Source of the DNA: Alphaproteobacteria bacterium
GTDB taxonomy: Bacteria; Pseudomonadota; Alphaproteobacteria; Rhizobiales; Hyphomicrobiaceae
DNA: 39,713 nucleotides
Direction of reading: 5' to 3'
Assembly: GCA_022600345.1 (NCBI GenBank)
Contig: JAHZKP010000104.1
Location: 1 to 39,713 of the forward strand
Part shown: positions 25,696-32,837 of the stretch, one piece after another
Layout of the letters: every line of letters begins with the position of its first letter
How positions within the stretch are numbered: the first letter of the stretch is position 1
Program-made: the position numbers and the translations under genes
Notes under the pieces: generated by a model
The model's input: only the letters and a program-made list of their open reading frames with translations
What the model was told of the DNA's origin: nothing
Database searches by the model: none

Positions 25696-26583
25696 ATGAA
25701 TTATCGACACGCCTATCATGCCGGTAACTTTGCCGATGTCCTCAAGCATGTGTTGCTGTGTCTGGTCATTTCTCACCTGAAACGCAAGGATAAGCCGTTT
25801 CGTGTCATCGATACGCACGCAGGTGCGGGACTCTACGAACTGGATTCGGTTGAAGCATCAAAGACGGGCGAGTGGCGAGAAGGTATCGGCCGGCTGCTTG
25901 CTTGTCAGATCCCGTCCGACATTGCCCCGATATTGACGCCCTATCTGGACGTCGTCAGGCGGATCGGGTGTGGGGCCGAGCAAAGTGCTGGACCGGCAAT
26001 CTCGCGCTATCCTGGTAGCCCGTTGATTGCTGCTCATCTTCTGCGCAATTGCGACCGTCTGATTGCCAACGAACTTCACGGTGACGATCGGGAGGCCCTG
26101 GAGGCAAATCTGGCGGCATTTGGCCATACACGAAGGCTGGGTGCCAAGGTGATGGGTCTTGATGGCTACGTTGCGCTCAAGTCGACGCTCCCTCCCAAGG
26201 AGCGCCGCGGTGTTATCCTGATCGACCCGCCGTTCGAACAACCAGGTGAATTGCAGCGACTGATCAATGGGCTGCGCGAGGGCGTGCGGCGTTTTTCAAC
26301 AGGCACGTTCATGCTGTGGTATCCTATCAAGGACCCCGGGCCGGTTGCAGCTTTCAAAAGGCAGCTTGGCAGTCTGGGGCTCGCGAAACTGATGGCGGTC
26401 GAATTGCTTGTTCGGCGGCCTGACAATATCGAACGGCTGAACGGCCACGGGCTTATCGTTCTCAATCCGCCGTTTACGCTGCGGACTGACATGGAAACGG
26501 CACTGCCATTTTTAGGCTCGGTTCTGGGCCAGGGGGAGGGGGCCTCATTTCGTATCGAAGAGTTGCCAGATGACAGGCGATAA
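25696..26583 (+). CDS. rlmJ: 23S rRNA (adenine-N6)-methyltransferase RlmJ
   Basis: 295 aa from ATG 25696 (MNYRHAYHAGNFADVLKH, the invariant family start); an upstream in-frame start would add 12 residues. RlmJ methylates A2030 of 23S rRNA in E. coli. SAM-binding and catalytic motifs are visible: FRVIDTHAGAGLYEL, and ILIDPPFEQPGEL, where DPPF is the N6-adenine methyltransferase signature. FMLWYPIKD and a conserved C-terminal GLIVLNPPFTL also fit. It was once described as ComJ, for use of external DNA as nutrient. It follows holC by 55 bases in the same direction. Confidence 0.95.
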   Translation: MNYRHAYHAGNFADVLKHVLLCLVISHLKRKDKPFRVIDTHAGAGLYELDSVEASKTGEWREGIGRLLACQIPSDIAPILTPYLDVVRRIGCGAEQSAGPAISRYPGSPLIAAHLLRNCDRLIANELHGDDREALEANLAAFGHTRRLGAKVMGLDGYVALKSTLPPKERRGVILIDPPFEQPGELQRLINGLREGVRRFSTGTFMLWYPIKDPGPVAAFKRQLGSLGLAKLMAVELLVRRPDNIERLNGHGLIVLNPPFTLRTDMETALPFLGSVLGQGEGASFRIEELPDDRR

Positions 26584-26731
26584 GCATGTTGTCACCGGTC
26601 TGGTTGGAGCCGATTTGATTGATCGGATCGGCCGTTCGGATTGAGCTGCGTGCCGACAACGCCATGCTCGATTCAGGCGGCTTGAAATAGAAACGGCCGG
26701 TGAATGTCGCCGGCATCAGGAGGATAGTGCA

Positions 26732-26986
26732 ATGAAATCGATGGTTTTCGTACTGGCAATGATCGCTGCCCTGTTTGCTGCCAACGCAGCCCAGGCTGGC
26801 TCTTGCGTCAAGGCAGGTGGACAGGCGACGATGTTGACGCCTGATATGGCGAAGTTCATGGCCAAGGCGGCGCTTAAGAACCAGATGAAGAACAATGGCT
26901 TTAAACCGTCAGGCCGGATGACGCTGACGTGTAAGCCTGCCGCGCTTGGTACGCACTGCGTTGCCCATCAGCGGGCTTGCAAGTGA
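26732..26986 (+). CDS. Small exported protein
   Basis: 84 aa with an excellent ribosome binding site (AGGAGG at about 26718). A signal peptide spans residues 1-22 (MVFVLAMIAALFAANAAQA, cleavage at AQA-GS). The mature 62 residues contain four Cys (SCVKAGG, LTCKPAA, THCVAH, RACK) and a basic helix (MAKFMAKAALKNQMKNNG). It looks like a small disulfide-bonded periplasmic protein. I do not recognise a family. It lies after rlmJ in the same orientation, with 148 bases between. Confidence 0.72.
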   Translation: MKSMVFVLAMIAALFAANAAQAGSCVKAGGQATMLTPDMAKFMAKAALKNQMKNNGFKPSGRMTLTCKPAALGTHCVAHQRACK

Positions 26987-27301
26987 GGCTTGGTCAGTAG
27001 AGCGCGGATGATCTTCGGGGCCCGGGGATGGGGATCTCATCTCTGGTTGGAAATCCCGGGCTCGCATTGCCGCGTTCTGCCGAGCCCTGACTGGGTTAAC
27101 GAAGCCTTTATTGGTTTACGGATAGGTAATGGCGGAACGGTGCGGGAACGCAGCGTTTCGCCGTTGTCTGTGCGTTTGCTGGTGTTGGCCGTCGCGCAGA
27201 CGTGATGAGGGGTTCACCCTACTTGATTTCAGTTCTGGAATTATCCGGCGCTAAACTGTCGAATAGACTTTCGAGCCGGACGTGGGGTCAGGAGTATTGT
27301 C
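26987..27301. other. Intergenic region between small exported-protein genes
   Basis: 315 bases without a supported gene. GC-rich inverted repeats (GCCCGGGGAT at about 27020 with ATCCCGGGC at about 27053) could form a hairpin after the 26732 gene, but no T-run follows. A TTAAC half-site is near 27096. Confidence 0.35.
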
Positions 27302-27655
27302 ATGAAGCGTGTGTTGTTGGGTGTTGCAGTGATTGCCGGAATGGTGGCAATGAGTATGCAGGCGAATGCTGGTAGTCGCGGCTACTATAAGGGCGAAGGC
27401 GCCCACAAGAGTTCGCGCTTTTATCGCGGCGGACCCAAGGTCAAAGGATACGTTCGCCGGCGCGGTGGGTATTCCTATAAGTATCAGGATTCCATCAATA
27501 CCTACGGCGATTCACGCTCAAACTACGGTGGCGTCAATGCCTACCGCGACTTCAACTCGGACCGCCAGACCAATTTCGGCCCGTTCGACAACGGGTTCTT
27601 CTTTAACAGCGGCGTGTCCTCGACGTATGGCGGCAGTTCACCCTACATGCATTGA
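27302..27655 (+). CDS. Small exported Gly/Tyr/Ser-rich protein
   Basis: 117 aa, with CAGGAG before the ATG. A signal peptide covers residues 1-23 (VLLGVAVIAGMVAMSMQANA). The mature part is low in hydrophobic residues and rich in Gly, Tyr, Ser, Asn and Arg (SRGYYKGEG, SSRFYRGG, YVRRRGGYSYKYQD, NFGPFDNGFFFNSGV). It is probably an unfolded or surface-exposed secreted protein. No family recognised. A strong intrinsic terminator at 27729-27759 follows, so this is a complete, probably single-gene transcript, which supports it as real. Confidence 0.72.
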   Translation: MKRVLLGVAVIAGMVAMSMQANAGSRGYYKGEGAHKSSRFYRGGPKVKGYVRRRGGYSYKYQDSINTYGDSRSNYGGVNAYRDFNSDRQTNFGPFDNGFFFNSGVSSTYGGSSPYMH

Positions 27656-27728
27656 GCCGCCGTCGCCGGTCATTCTCACCGGGGGGGCGGTTAGATTGAC
27701 GCTTCGCCGGTCAGACCCTTTCGATATT

Positions 27729-27759
27729 GGGGCTTCCAGTGTTCTGGCGGCCCCTTTTT
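27729..27759 (+). terminator. Rho-independent terminator
   Basis: GGGGC (27729-27733) pairs with GCCCC (27750-27754), and inside it CCAG (27736-27739) pairs with CTGG (27744-27747) around TGTT. Five T follow at 27755-27759. It is oriented to end transcription of the small exported-protein gene at 27302. Confidence 0.85.
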
Positions 27760-27945
27760 GCTTTCGGAAGTGCGGCGGCTGCAGGCAAATGTAGTTTTAC
27801 GGAGTAACGTGGCTTGCACCGCACAACTGTTGTTGCGCTACACACCTCTGGAATAATTCGTCTTTAATCCTCTAGGCATTGACAGGGCTCGCGATTATGG
27901 TCCGCGACATGGTTAACGATTGTCGTAATTGCTCAGAGTGATCTC

Positions 27946-28242
27946 ATGCGTCTTGCCTCAACCTTGTTTGCTGCCGCTGCAATCGCAGCGGTGACGTTTC
28001 TTCCGACCTCGCCAGCCGAAGCCAAATGCACGCGGCTTGCCTTTTCCGTAAATGACTACGGGAAGGTCGGACCTGCCAACGATGCCAAGAAGTTGCTGGA
28101 CAAGTATATCGCCGAATGGACCGCAGAGCGCGGTATTACGGGCTATCGCACGGGCAAGAAAGATGTGAAGTGCGAGCTGTTCATCGACCTCATCGTGTTC
28201 GACGAGTACACCTGCCGGGCTGAGGCCAACGTTTGCTGGTAA
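27946..28242 (+). CDS. Small exported protein
   Basis: 98 aa. A signal peptide spans residues 1-26 (LASTLFAAAAIAAVTFLPTSPAEA). The mature part starts KCTRLAFSVNDYGKVGPANDAKKLLDKYI and ends DEYTCRAEANVCW, with four Cys (KC, KCELF, YTC, VCW). The motif VNDYGKVGPANDAKKLLD, ahead of a helix and WTAERGI, appears in small conserved exported proteins of this order, whose role is unknown. It ends 56 bases from the convergent fetB-like gene. Confidence 0.75.
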   Translation: MRLASTLFAAAAIAAVTFLPTSPAEAKCTRLAFSVNDYGKVGPANDAKKLLDKYIAEWTAERGITGYRTGKKDVKCELFIDLIVFDEYTCRAEANVCW

Positions 28243-28298
28243 TCCTTCGACGGCTGGCAACGCCTCTCAGTGTTTCCAGTCGGTCAGGAAGGCGGATA

Positions 28299-29105
28299 TC
28301 AACTCGGTTTTGCAGCGTGAAGGCGGTCGAGCCGGAGCCGGTGGCGGGCATCCGTCACCAGCATGACGGCTGCGTATCCGGCTATCACGACCCCAAGAGC
28401 GGTCGCGCCTGCGATCAGAAACATGATCATGATCTGATACTTGGTGGCTTCGATTGGATCGAGGCCCGCCAGGATCTGGCCCGTCATCATGCCTGGAATC
28501 GAGACGATGCCGGAAGCGGCCATGGCATTGAGGATCGGCATCAGGCCGGTCTTTAAAGCCAGGCGCAGGGTTCCACCCAATGCCGTGAAGCGGTCTGCGC
28601 CAAGCGTCAGGCGGGCTTCTATGGCCGTTCGCTCGCGGTTTGCGGTCTCCAGAAGCGTGCTGACGGTGAGCGAAATGCCGGTCATGGCATTTCCCAAGAC
28701 CATGCCGAGGATGGGTAGGACATACCGCGGCTGATACCAGGGTTCGGGACCGATGATGCCGACGATGGCGAAGGCGGTCGCAAGTGTCCCGACGAACAGG
28801 AGCGTTCCAGACCCCAGAAGGTAGGCCGATATTCCCTTCGGTCGCCAGGTCAGACGCGAGACGATCTCGTAACCGGCGACCAGCACCATCACGAGGGCCA
28901 GGGCGACCGTCCAAACCGGCGAGGTCTGCAGGAAGATCCATTTCAGCACGATGCCGATGAGGGCCAGTTGTACGGTCATGCGCACCGTGTTGATCAAAAG
29001 CGTGCGCTCGAGCCCGAGGGCGAATGTCCAGGAAACCGCGCCGTTGATCAGCATCAAGGTGGCGGCAAGCGCCAGATCGGAGATGTCGAGGGAAACGTAG
29101 GTCAT
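28299..29105 (-). CDS. fetB: FetB-type ABC exporter permease
   Basis: 268 aa with about seven membrane segments, a UPF0014/FetB family permease. In E. coli FetAB exports iron and raises resistance to peroxide. Characteristic sequence: LALGLERTLLINTVRMTVQLALIGIVLKWIF near the N-terminus, VLPILGMVLGNAMTGISLTVSTLL, and a C-terminal region NAMAASGIVSIPGMMTGQILAGLDPIEATKYQIMIMFLIAGAT. Its ATG at 29105 overlaps the stop of the ATPase gene by 4 bases (ATGA), so the two are translationally coupled. The substrate is inferred from the family. Confidence 0.93.
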   Translation of the reverse strand: MTYVSLDISDLALAATLMLINGAVSWTFALGLERTLLINTVRMTVQLALIGIVLKWIFLQTSPVWTVALALVMVLVAGYEIVSRLTWRPKGISAYLLGSGTLLFVGTLATAFAIVGIIGPEPWYQPRYVLPILGMVLGNAMTGISLTVSTLLETANRERTAIEARLTLGADRFTALGGTLRLALKTGLMPILNAMAASGIVSIPGMMTGQILAGLDPIEATKYQIMIMFLIAGATALGVVIAGYAAVMLVTDARHRLRLDRLHAAKPS

Positions 29106-29773
29106 TTGGCAGATGCGGTTGGTGAAGTGGGGCTTTCCGGCAAGTTCTTATGATCGGGCGGGTCCTGGTTTCGCGTGCCAGGTTCACGGTCGGGAGCCAA
29201 TTGCAGGCGCAGGTCGGCCATCCTCACAATCTGCTCGGGGTCGTGGCTGATCAGGATGATGCTCTTTCCGGCTGCCAGGCGCGAAGTCAAAAGGTCTTCG
29301 ACGAGATTTGCGTTCCTATTATCAAGCGCGGATGTGGGCTCATCGAGGATCAGTACCGGTGGGTCGTCGGCGAAGGCCCGAACGAGTGCAAGGCGTTGTC
29401 GTTCACCGGTGGAGAGCACGGACACCGGCTTATCGAGCAGTTCAGGGAAGAGCCCCAGGTTTTCCATGAGGCCGATTACGGCTGATTGGGTGCTGGGATC
29501 GGGGGAAAGCGCTTCACGCGGGGTGTCGGTCCACCAGCCCGGTTCTGCGGAAACGTAGCGCACCAGTTTGCGCCATTCAGGCGCCGGCGTTTCGCGGCGC
29601 TCGGCTCCGTTGACGAAGATATGGCCTGATGAGGGTTCCAGGTCGGCGAGGGCGCGGGCTATGCGGGTTTTGCCGCTGCCCGATGGGCCTTCCAAGCTCA
29701 TCAACTCGCCATCGCCGACTTCGAATGACACTTCTGGAAGGTCGGCGATTTTGAGTTGGTCGGCGCGCAGCAC
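29102..29773 (-). CDS. fetA: FetA-type ABC transporter ATPase
   Basis: 223 aa from GTG 29773, chosen because GAGAGG lies 9 bases upstream and the ABC fold starts just after (VLRADQLKIADLPEVSFEVGDGELM). A TTG at 29812 would add 13 residues. Motifs: Walker A GPSGSGKTRIARAL, signature VLSTGERQRLALVRAF, Walker B PVLILDEPTSALD, and the H-loop SHDPEQI. It powers the FetB-type permease downstream. The Lys-Thr-Arg in Walker A replaces the more common Lys-Ser/Thr-Thr. A perfect 8-bp palindrome at 29826-29845 lies upstream and may be its operator. Confidence 0.93.
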   Translation of the reverse strand: MLRADQLKIADLPEVSFEVGDGELMSLEGPSGSGKTRIARALADLEPSSGHIFVNGAERRETPAPEWRKLVRYVSAEPGWWTDTPREALSPDPSTQSAVIGLMENLGLFPELLDKPVSVLSTGERQRLALVRAFADDPPVLILDEPTSALDNRNANLVEDLLTSRLAAGKSIILISHDPEQIVRMADLRLQLAPDREPGTRNQDPPDHKNLPESPTSPTASAK

Positions 29774-29825
29774 AGCGGTGATCCTCTCGCCGCACAGAAC
29801 TATGGTCGGCAATCATCGATATAAT

Positions 29826-29845
29826 CGGCAGACTCTAGTCTGCCG
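29826..29845 (-). promoter_or_regulatory. Palindrome upstream of fetAB, possible operator
   Basis: CGGCAGAC (29826-29833) and GTCTGCCG (29838-29845) form a perfect inverted repeat around TCTA, 52 bases before the GTG start of fetA. There is no T-run. It could be a repressor site or a hairpin in the fetA leader. It does not resemble the Irr ICE box or a Fur box. Confidence 0.4.
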
Positions 29846-29952
29846 AAAGCGTGAGAGGTTTATCAGCCAACCGGGCCGGAGGCCACATGGGAAGTGTTGT
29901 CTTTATGATTTCACGCGCTGGCCGCCTGAGGCGAACAGGACGTCCTCGACGG

Positions 29953-30345
29953 TCAAACCAATTCCGGCTTGAAAGCGTCGACTGTTCGCATCACTTCGCG
30001 GACTTTGGGGGCGAGGCTTTCGCGATCATAGGGTTTCAGAACGTATCCGGCGCAGCCGGCGCGCACGGCCTGCTTGATGTCCTTGGGATCGGCTTCGGTC
30101 GGGCAGTAGAGGATTTGCGGGAATGAAGCTGCGCCGACAAGCTTTAGGGCGGCGAGGAAGTCGAAGGCGGTCATGCCGGGCAGGTCCCAGTCGAGCAGGA
30201 TCACGTCGGGCATGGAGGATTCGCAGATCTCAAGAGCCTTATCGGCCGTCTCCGCCTCGACTGCGATCAGGCCTAGAGATTCGACGATGGCGCCGGCAAC
30301 TTTGCGGATGACTTCGGAATCGTCGACGATCAGGCAAAATTTCAT
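29953..30345 (-). CDS. Single-domain response regulator
   Basis: 130 aa from ATG 30345, a lone receiver domain. Acidic pocket IVDDSEV, phosphoacceptor Asp in DVILLDWDLPGM, switch Thr in YCPTEAD, and the conserved Lys in YVLKPYDRE are all present, so it should be phosphorylated normally. No output domain exists; such proteins work by binding partners, like DivK or CpdR. It lies 131 bases downstream of chpT on the same strand. That pairing suggests a role in or near the CtrA phosphorelay. It is not an obvious CpdR or DivK by sequence. Confidence 0.9.
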   Translation of the reverse strand: MKFCLIVDDSEVIRKVAGAIVESLGLIAVEAETADKALEICESSMPDVILLDWDLPGMTAFDFLAALKLVGAASFPQILYCPTEADPKDIKQAVRAGCAGYVLKPYDRESLAPKVREVMRTVDAFKPELV

Positions 30346-30372
30346 ATCGATGCGGGCTCCAGCTTTGCGTTT

Positions 30373-30399
30373 GGGCTGATGGCATATGGCAATCAGCCC
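30373..30399 (-). other. Hairpin between chpT and the response regulator gene
   Basis: GGGCTGAT (30373-30380) pairs with ATCAGCCC (30392-30399) around an 11-base loop. No T-run follows on either strand. It stands just upstream of the response regulator start (30345) and could attenuate readthrough from chpT or stabilise the message. Confidence 0.45.
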
Positions 30400-30476
30400 G
30401 GAAAGAGTGCCGCAGGAAGGGTTAAAACCGAGTTTAACGGTGCTTGGAAATCGGGCAGTTGGCCGGCCGGAGTACC

Positions 30477-31112
30477 TTATGGCAGGGCGGCGACGAGGAT
30501 ATCGTCGCCATCCTGGGCGATTTCTATGCGCAGGCCGGTCTGGGCTGCGAGCCGCCATGTATAATAGGCCTGAATGTTCATGGCGTTCAGTTCGCCATCT
30601 GAGGTGCCGGCGATGATGTCGGTGAGATATTGCGGCGGACGGGCCGAAGCTCCAGAGCAGCGGATCTCGAAGTTGGGCGATTCCACGTCACCCAGGATGG
30701 AGACCGTGAGGGTGCCGCCGCGTGGGAGTGCTGTGACCGAGCATGACAATAGGTTGAGCAGCAGCTTGACGTAGTCCTTGGCCATGTGACCGGCCGGTCC
30801 GTTCCACACCAGGGTGTGCTTGCCCTTGCCGACGTAACCGCGCGAAATCTGCTCGGCCATGGTCAGGTCGATCTGGGCGCCAGCGGAACCTGCCGCGCCG
30901 AAGGCAAAGCGGGCAAACTGGAGGCGGGAAGACGCTTGTTCGGTGACGTTGCGGATGACGTCCAAGGCGTAGCTCTGGGTTTCGGCGTCGTCGTCTTCGT
31001 CGAGGATTTCCAGGCCGTTATAAATGGCGCCGACCGGACCAATGACATCGTGGCAGATTTTGCTGGAGATCAGCGCGGAAAATTCCAGATCGCTTGGATT
31101 TTCGATTTTCAT
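30477..31112 (-). CDS. chpT: Histidine phosphotransferase ChpT
   Basis: 211 aa from ATG 31112. ChpT carries phosphate from the hybrid kinase CckA to the response regulators CtrA and CpdR, the central cell-cycle relay of alphaproteobacteria. The helical dimerisation domain starts with DLEFSALISSKICHDVIGPVGAIYNGLEIL, where the His of ICHD is the phosphoacceptor site. The C-terminal part is a degenerate ATPase-like domain (DYVKLLLNLLSCSVTALPRGGTLTVSI, then QAYYTWRLAAQTGLRIEIA). Length is typical. It is followed by a receiver gene and is divergent from an EipA-type gene, as in related genomes. Confidence 0.94.
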   Translation of the reverse strand: MKIENPSDLEFSALISSKICHDVIGPVGAIYNGLEILDEDDDAETQSYALDVIRNVTEQASSRLQFARFAFGAAGSAGAQIDLTMAEQISRGYVGKGKHTLVWNGPAGHMAKDYVKLLLNLLSCSVTALPRGGTLTVSILGDVESPNFEIRCSGASARPPQYLTDIIAGTSDGELNAMNIQAYYTWRLAAQTGLRIEIAQDGDDILVAALP

Positions 31113-31638
31113 TGGTGTCGCGTCCTTCAAGTCGCCGCGGCGGAACACTGCGCGGCTGGCTTTGCCTGTTTTAAGCGATGCGGTTGCCCGGACCGGTGAG
31201 GAAGGGCCTGTTCGGCCTTCAATGGGGAGTGTCCAACGCAAGCTTACAGGGGCGGCACATCTGATTCGTTAACTTAACAGTTAAACGGCACTTCTTGGTC
31301 TTGGAAAGCGGTGCGCAGCCAACGAGTTGGGCGGTGTGTCCCATTGTCAGCACCACGGCCACACTTTCGTAACAACTTGAGAGCAAGAGTGGGCGTTAGA
31401 GACGATTCGACGGGGCTGGCGGGTCAAACAATACTGCCTGGCTTTGGCGGTTTGGAGGGGATGTGGTGCTTTGGTTTGGAAATCGGGCACCCGTTCAGAT
31501 CTTCAGGCAGCAAAGCTGAGACCATATGACAACGATCATGATGAAGTATCGATGCGATTCGTGATGCAAATCTGGCCGATTGACTGGCCGGATAGGCGTT
31601 TCGGTTTGCGATCGTGATCCAACTCGGTGACCTGCTGC
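31113..31638. promoter_or_regulatory. Divergent chpT / eipA intergenic region
   Basis: 526 bases with no convincing gene. Three TTAA half-sites cluster at 31269-31272, 31274-31277 and 31281-31284. The outer two are 8 bases apart, one more than the CtrA consensus of 7, so this is only CtrA-like. In Brucella the eipA gene is under CtrA control, which makes the cluster worth testing. No clear -35/-10 pair was found. Confidence 0.4.
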
Positions 31639-32673
31639 ATGGCTAAAATGCAAACAAACTCTGCCGCTTATGCGGTACTTTCCGCGGTGAGCGCAATGCT
31701 GGCCCTGGGGTTGATGGTGCTTTGGCCGGCAGCGGCTATGGCAGAAGATCCGTTGCCGTGGAAGGCGGAAAGCCCGCGTGGGGACTACGACGTTTACCGT
31801 GAGGTCGAGCCACGGGCCGACGGCGGCGGGTATGTCAATGACCGCGACGGGCCGCCAAGCTACGTTCCACCCCGGGTGCAATATAGAGATGAGGGCTACG
31901 GCTCGGGAAGTGCGTACAATCGCGGACCTGATGTCGAAGGCGAGCGAAATCGTGCTGCGCGGGAGCGTGAGGACTACCGGGAAGAGCCCCTGGCGCAGCC
32001 GCCACGCGAAGAGCGACCGGATTACAGCCGCCACCGGGAACCAGAACGGCGCGATTACGATCGACGGGCCGATTACGACCGCGGCAGGGCTCCGCGCGGC
32101 GATGTGGGAACGCCCTATTATGAGCGCGGTGGCGGGCTTCCGCGTGACCGGGTCTTGCGGGAGGATTATCGTGAGACGCCACAAACTCCCAGCACTTACA
32201 GCCAAGATGAGATCTTGAAGGCCGGACACGGGTTCTTTGGTTCTGTGAGCCAGGGGCTGGCGGAAGTCGTGGAAAAGGCGTTCCGCGATTCGGGGCGGCC
32301 AAATGGGTATATTCTGGGCGAAGATGCCGGTGGGGCGTTTATTGCCGGGCTTCGATATGGGGAAGGAACGCTATTCACCCGTGATGCGGGTCGCCATAAG
32401 GTCTATTGGCAGGGGCCGACGATTGGCTACGATTTCGGTGCTGAGGGTTCAAAGACCATGGTGCTGATCTACAACCTTGCTTATCCAGGCCAAATTTATC
32501 AGCGATTTGGTGGCGTCCAAGGGTCGGCCTACATTGTTGGAGGTGTTGGCATGCAGATCATGAAGCGCGATGATGTGACACTTGCGCCTATTCGTTCAGG
32601 TGTTGGCCTTCGACTGGGTGCCAATGTGGGATATTTGAAGTATACCCGCACACCTACGTGGAATCCGTTCTAA
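31639..32673 (+). CDS. EipA-family (DUF1134) envelope protein with long disordered linker
   Basis: 344 aa from ATG 31639 (a GTG at 31627 would add four residues). A signal peptide ends at AMA-ED near residue 35. Residues 36 to about 190 are Arg/Asp/Glu/Tyr/Pro-rich and surely disordered (REREDYREEP, REPERRDYDRRADYDRG). The C-terminal DUF1134 domain runs from TYSQDEILKAGHGFFGSVSQGLAEVVEKAF to SGVGLRLGANVGYLKYT. Brucella EipA, a periplasmic protein of about 200 aa with this domain, is needed for envelope integrity. The 150-residue linker is the unusual part. It is divergent from chpT. Confidence 0.88.
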   Translation: MAKMQTNSAAYAVLSAVSAMLALGLMVLWPAAAMAEDPLPWKAESPRGDYDVYREVEPRADGGGYVNDRDGPPSYVPPRVQYRDEGYGSGSAYNRGPDVEGERNRAAREREDYREEPLAQPPREERPDYSRHREPERRDYDRRADYDRGRAPRGDVGTPYYERGGGLPRDRVLREDYRETPQTPSTYSQDEILKAGHGFFGSVSQGLAEVVEKAFRDSGRPNGYILGEDAGGAFIAGLRYGEGTLFTRDAGRHKVYWQGPTIGYDFGAEGSKTMVLIYNLAYPGQIYQRFGGVQGSAYIVGGVGMQIMKRDDVTLAPIRSGVGLRLGANVGYLKYTRTPTWNPF

Positions 32674-32837
32674 ACGGGAAGCTGCAGGTGTTCGATTCTG
32701 TATCGGCGTGTGTCGTCTGAGACGGCTGCCAGAATTGATTCCGGGCGCGTTTGGATCGGACACAGGCGCAAGGCGCGCGAGGTTGGAGAGACCGACTTGG
32801 TCTATCGCTGCGAAATGGGGTTGGGGGCGGAGGCGTG

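Noticed and set aside
26990-27205. ORF of 71 codons after the 26732 exported-protein gene.
   Set aside because: No ribosome binding site, signal peptide or recognisable sequence; it lies in GC-rich inverted repeats.
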